Positions 12,311-13,223 of a stretch of DNA of 13,223 nt are shown here, one piece after another. The notes under the pieces were generated by a model. The model made no database searches. It saw only the letters and a program-made list of their open reading frames with translations, and was not told the DNA's origin. Origin of the DNA: a bacterium (GTDB lineage: Bacteria > Planctomycetota > B15-G4 > JADJEK01); contig JAUIEL010000107.1 of assembly GCA_030428825.1 (NCBI GenBank), forward strand, positions 1-13,223, written 5' to 3'. Position 1 is the first letter of the stretch; each line of letters starts with the position of its first letter. Position numbers and translations under genes: made by a program.

Positions 12311-12369
12311 ACGGATGCGGGCGGCTCGAGGGTCGGCGCGGCGGCCCTCTTCTCGCGACGCGGAGCCGG

Positions 12370-12753
12370 TCAGCTCGTCTTCCGCCGAGGGCTCCGCTTC
12401 GCCGGCCGCGCCTTCGCGGCGCCGCCGACCGCCAGCGCGTAGCTCTCGTCGAGCCACTTCGTCCAGCGCCCCTTCGGCATCGGCTCCTCGGCGGAGAACC
12501 GCGCGGTCACCCATCCGCCCTTGCCGACCTGCACGTCGGCCGGGTGCGCCTCGGCGAGCGCCGTCGCCTCCGGGATCGAACGCTCGAGCTTGAACATCGC
12601 CTTGTACCGGCCGCCCTGCTCGCCGACGTACAGGAACCCCTTGCCGCCCGCCTTGAACGAGCTCTGCGTGCAGGCCGTCCCCTCGTCGACGCCCGGATAG
12701 CGGCTCGCCTTCTCCCGGATCGGCTCGGTCGGATCGTTCGCGCGGGCGGCCAT
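12370..12753 (-). CDS. MmcQ/YjbR-like protein with a basic tail
   Basis: The 127-residue product matches the MmcQ/YjbR family (PF04237) in layout: SRYPGVDEGTACTQSSFKAGGKGFLYV, then RYKAMFKLERSIPEA, then GKGGWVTARFSAE, then WLDESYALAVG. The family has a double-wing fold, and many members are annotated as possible DNA-binding proteins without firm function. After residue 110 the chain adds a strongly basic tail, AAKARPAKRSPRRKTS, that is not part of the domain and could contact nucleic acid. The ATG at 12753 is preferred over GTG 12771 because GAGGGG lies about 5 bases upstream. It follows the esterase gene with a 43-base gap that contains its own -10 candidate. Confidence 0.85.
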   Translation of the reverse strand: MAARANDPTEPIREKASRYPGVDEGTACTQSSFKAGGKGFLYVGEQGGRYKAMFKLERSIPEATALAEAHPADVQVGKGGWVTARFSAEEPMPKGRWTKWLDESYALAVGGAAKARPAKRSPRRKTS

Positions 12754-12772
12754 CGGAGCCCCTCTCGTCACG

Positions 12773-12792
12773 GCGGCGCGGACGATCGTAAC
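12773..12792 (-). promoter_or_regulatory. Candidate promoter with TACGAT -10, second copy of the 7760-7779 motif
   Basis: The minus strand reads GTTACGATCG and then TCCGCGCCGC. TACGAT (12790-12785) suits a -10 box 31 bases upstream of the ATG at 12753. The shared pattern with the other copy is GnTACGATCGnCCGCGnCG. Confidence 0.35.
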
Positions 12793-12796
12793 CCGA

Positions 12797-13223
12797 TCAA
12801 CGCCCCGCCGCGCTCCCGCCCCACAACCCCCACCGGAACGCCTCCTCCTTGGTCGCCCGGAAGATCGTGTGGTGGTGTTCGTCCGGCCGCGGCACGTACG
12901 TCCAGGTCAGCCCCGACGGCGCGGACTCCGCGAGGATCTCCCCCAGGCGATCGGTCGGCACCTTGATGTCGGCCACCCCCGAGGCGGTGAACCAGAACCG
13001 GATCCCCTCCGGCAGGTGCGGGAGCCGCTCGGGGGCCTTCCGCACCAGCGCGTCGTCGTTCCAGTAGATCGCCGGGTCCATCGCGAGGTAGACCTCGAAC
13101 ATCTCCGGCGCCAGGAAGAGCGTCTCGACGACGAACAGCCCCGCCGCCGACTCGCCGACGATCCCGCGCCGCCCGTCCACGGCGTACCGCGCCTCGATCT
13201 CCGGGAACAGCTCGTCCCGGACG
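12797..13223 (-). CDS. C-terminal part of an alpha/beta-hydrolase esterase (start outside window)
   Basis: The frame enters from the right edge as VRDELFPEIEARYAVDGRRG and runs 141 residues to the TGA at 12797. IVGESAAGLFVVETLF is the nucleophile elbow G-x-S-x-x-G after a beta strand, with Ser in GESAAG as catalytic serine. MDPAIYWNDDALV matches the S/DPxxWW-type segment of the putative esterase family (PF00756, COG2819-type). RPDEHHHTIFRATKEEAFRW supplies the likely catalytic histidine and the typical closing helix. The apparent GTG start at 13180 is internal, because the residues before it (ELFPEIEARY) are also conserved in the family. The signal peptide and substrate cannot be judged from this part. 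It hydrolyses an ester, perhaps of the enterochelin-esterase type. Confidence 0.85.
   Translation of the reverse strand, partial: VRDELFPEIEARYAVDGRRGIVGESAAGLFVVETLFLAPEMFEVYLAMDPAIYWNDDALVRKAPERLPHLPEGIRFWFTASGVADIKVPTDRLGEILAESAPSGLTWTYVPRPDEHHHTIFRATKEEAFRWGLWGGSAAGR

Noticed and set aside
10279..12966. Long plus-strand open frame across the choice-anchor gene and its neighbour
   Set aside because: It is a shadow frame, Arg-rich throughout, and runs antisense through three genes with well-recognised domains, signal peptides or ribosome binding sites.
1..13223. tRNA, rRNA, insertion sequence or replication origin
   Set aside because: No cloverleaf-like segment, rRNA-like stretch, transposase frame with terminal inverted repeats, or AT-rich DnaA-box cluster was seen on reading both strands.

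Overview
The window is strongly GC-rich bacterial chromosome, with almost every third codon position G or C. It has about a dozen genes, many of them exported or membrane proteins, and no RNA genes, insertion sequences or CRISPR array. Two large secreted proteins end in C-terminal modules of a type I associate with marine Planctomycetota. Five predicted lipoproteins/exported proteins, SPI/SPII-type signals and TAnnnT-like -10 boxes fit that placement. The taxonomic call is an inference from protein style, not from a marker gene.

Layout. Positions 1-119 hold the 3' end of a plus-strand gene. It converges, across a perfect GC-rich palindrome, on two minus-strand lipoprotein genes (163-381 and 486-1343) that share a 40-residue block. 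A plus-strand small membrane protein (1482-1751) and a minus-strand PGPGW-type membrane protein (1752-2168) converge so tightly that both stop codons lie inside one TGATCA. A divergent region with repeated GGCCGGTCGACC boxes precedes a 777-residue secreted Asp-box (BNR/Ycf48-like) beta-propeller protein (2354-4687). A lipoprotein of the sulfatase/alkaline phosphatase superfamily follows (4732-6156).

Positions 6237-7436 are a decayed locus: the collapsed remains of a SNF2-family helicase gene and its usual partner, a SWIM zinc-finger gene, fused by two large deletions. A short unknown minus-strand gene (7459-7725) converges on it. Next is a tight two-gene operon of a YtkA-like/FixH-like lipoprotein (7862-8437, TTG start) and a di-haem MauG/cytochrome c peroxidase-family protein (8439-9719), ending at a hairpin shared with the convergent gene 9760-12231. 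That gene encodes a secreted choice-anchor B (LVIVD-repeat) protein. The right end has two minus-strand genes, an MmcQ/YjbR-like protein (12370-12753) and the 3' part of an alpha/beta-hydrolase esterase (12797-13223).

How they work together. Most intact products act outside the cytoplasm: two repeat-rich surface proteins, a hydrolase anchored as a lipoprotein, a periplasmic di-haem enzyme with a candidate metal-binding lipoprotein partner, and two acidic/low-complexity lipoproteins. The only clear operon-type coupling is 7862-9719. No intergenic stretch exceeds 300 bases. I found no convincing novel multi-gene system. The points most worth a second look are the collapsed SNF2/SWIM locus, the lipoprotein pair, the repeat boxes at 2197-2249, the -10-to-start arrangements suggesting leaderless mRNAs, and a 20-bp motif repeated upstream of two unrelated genes.
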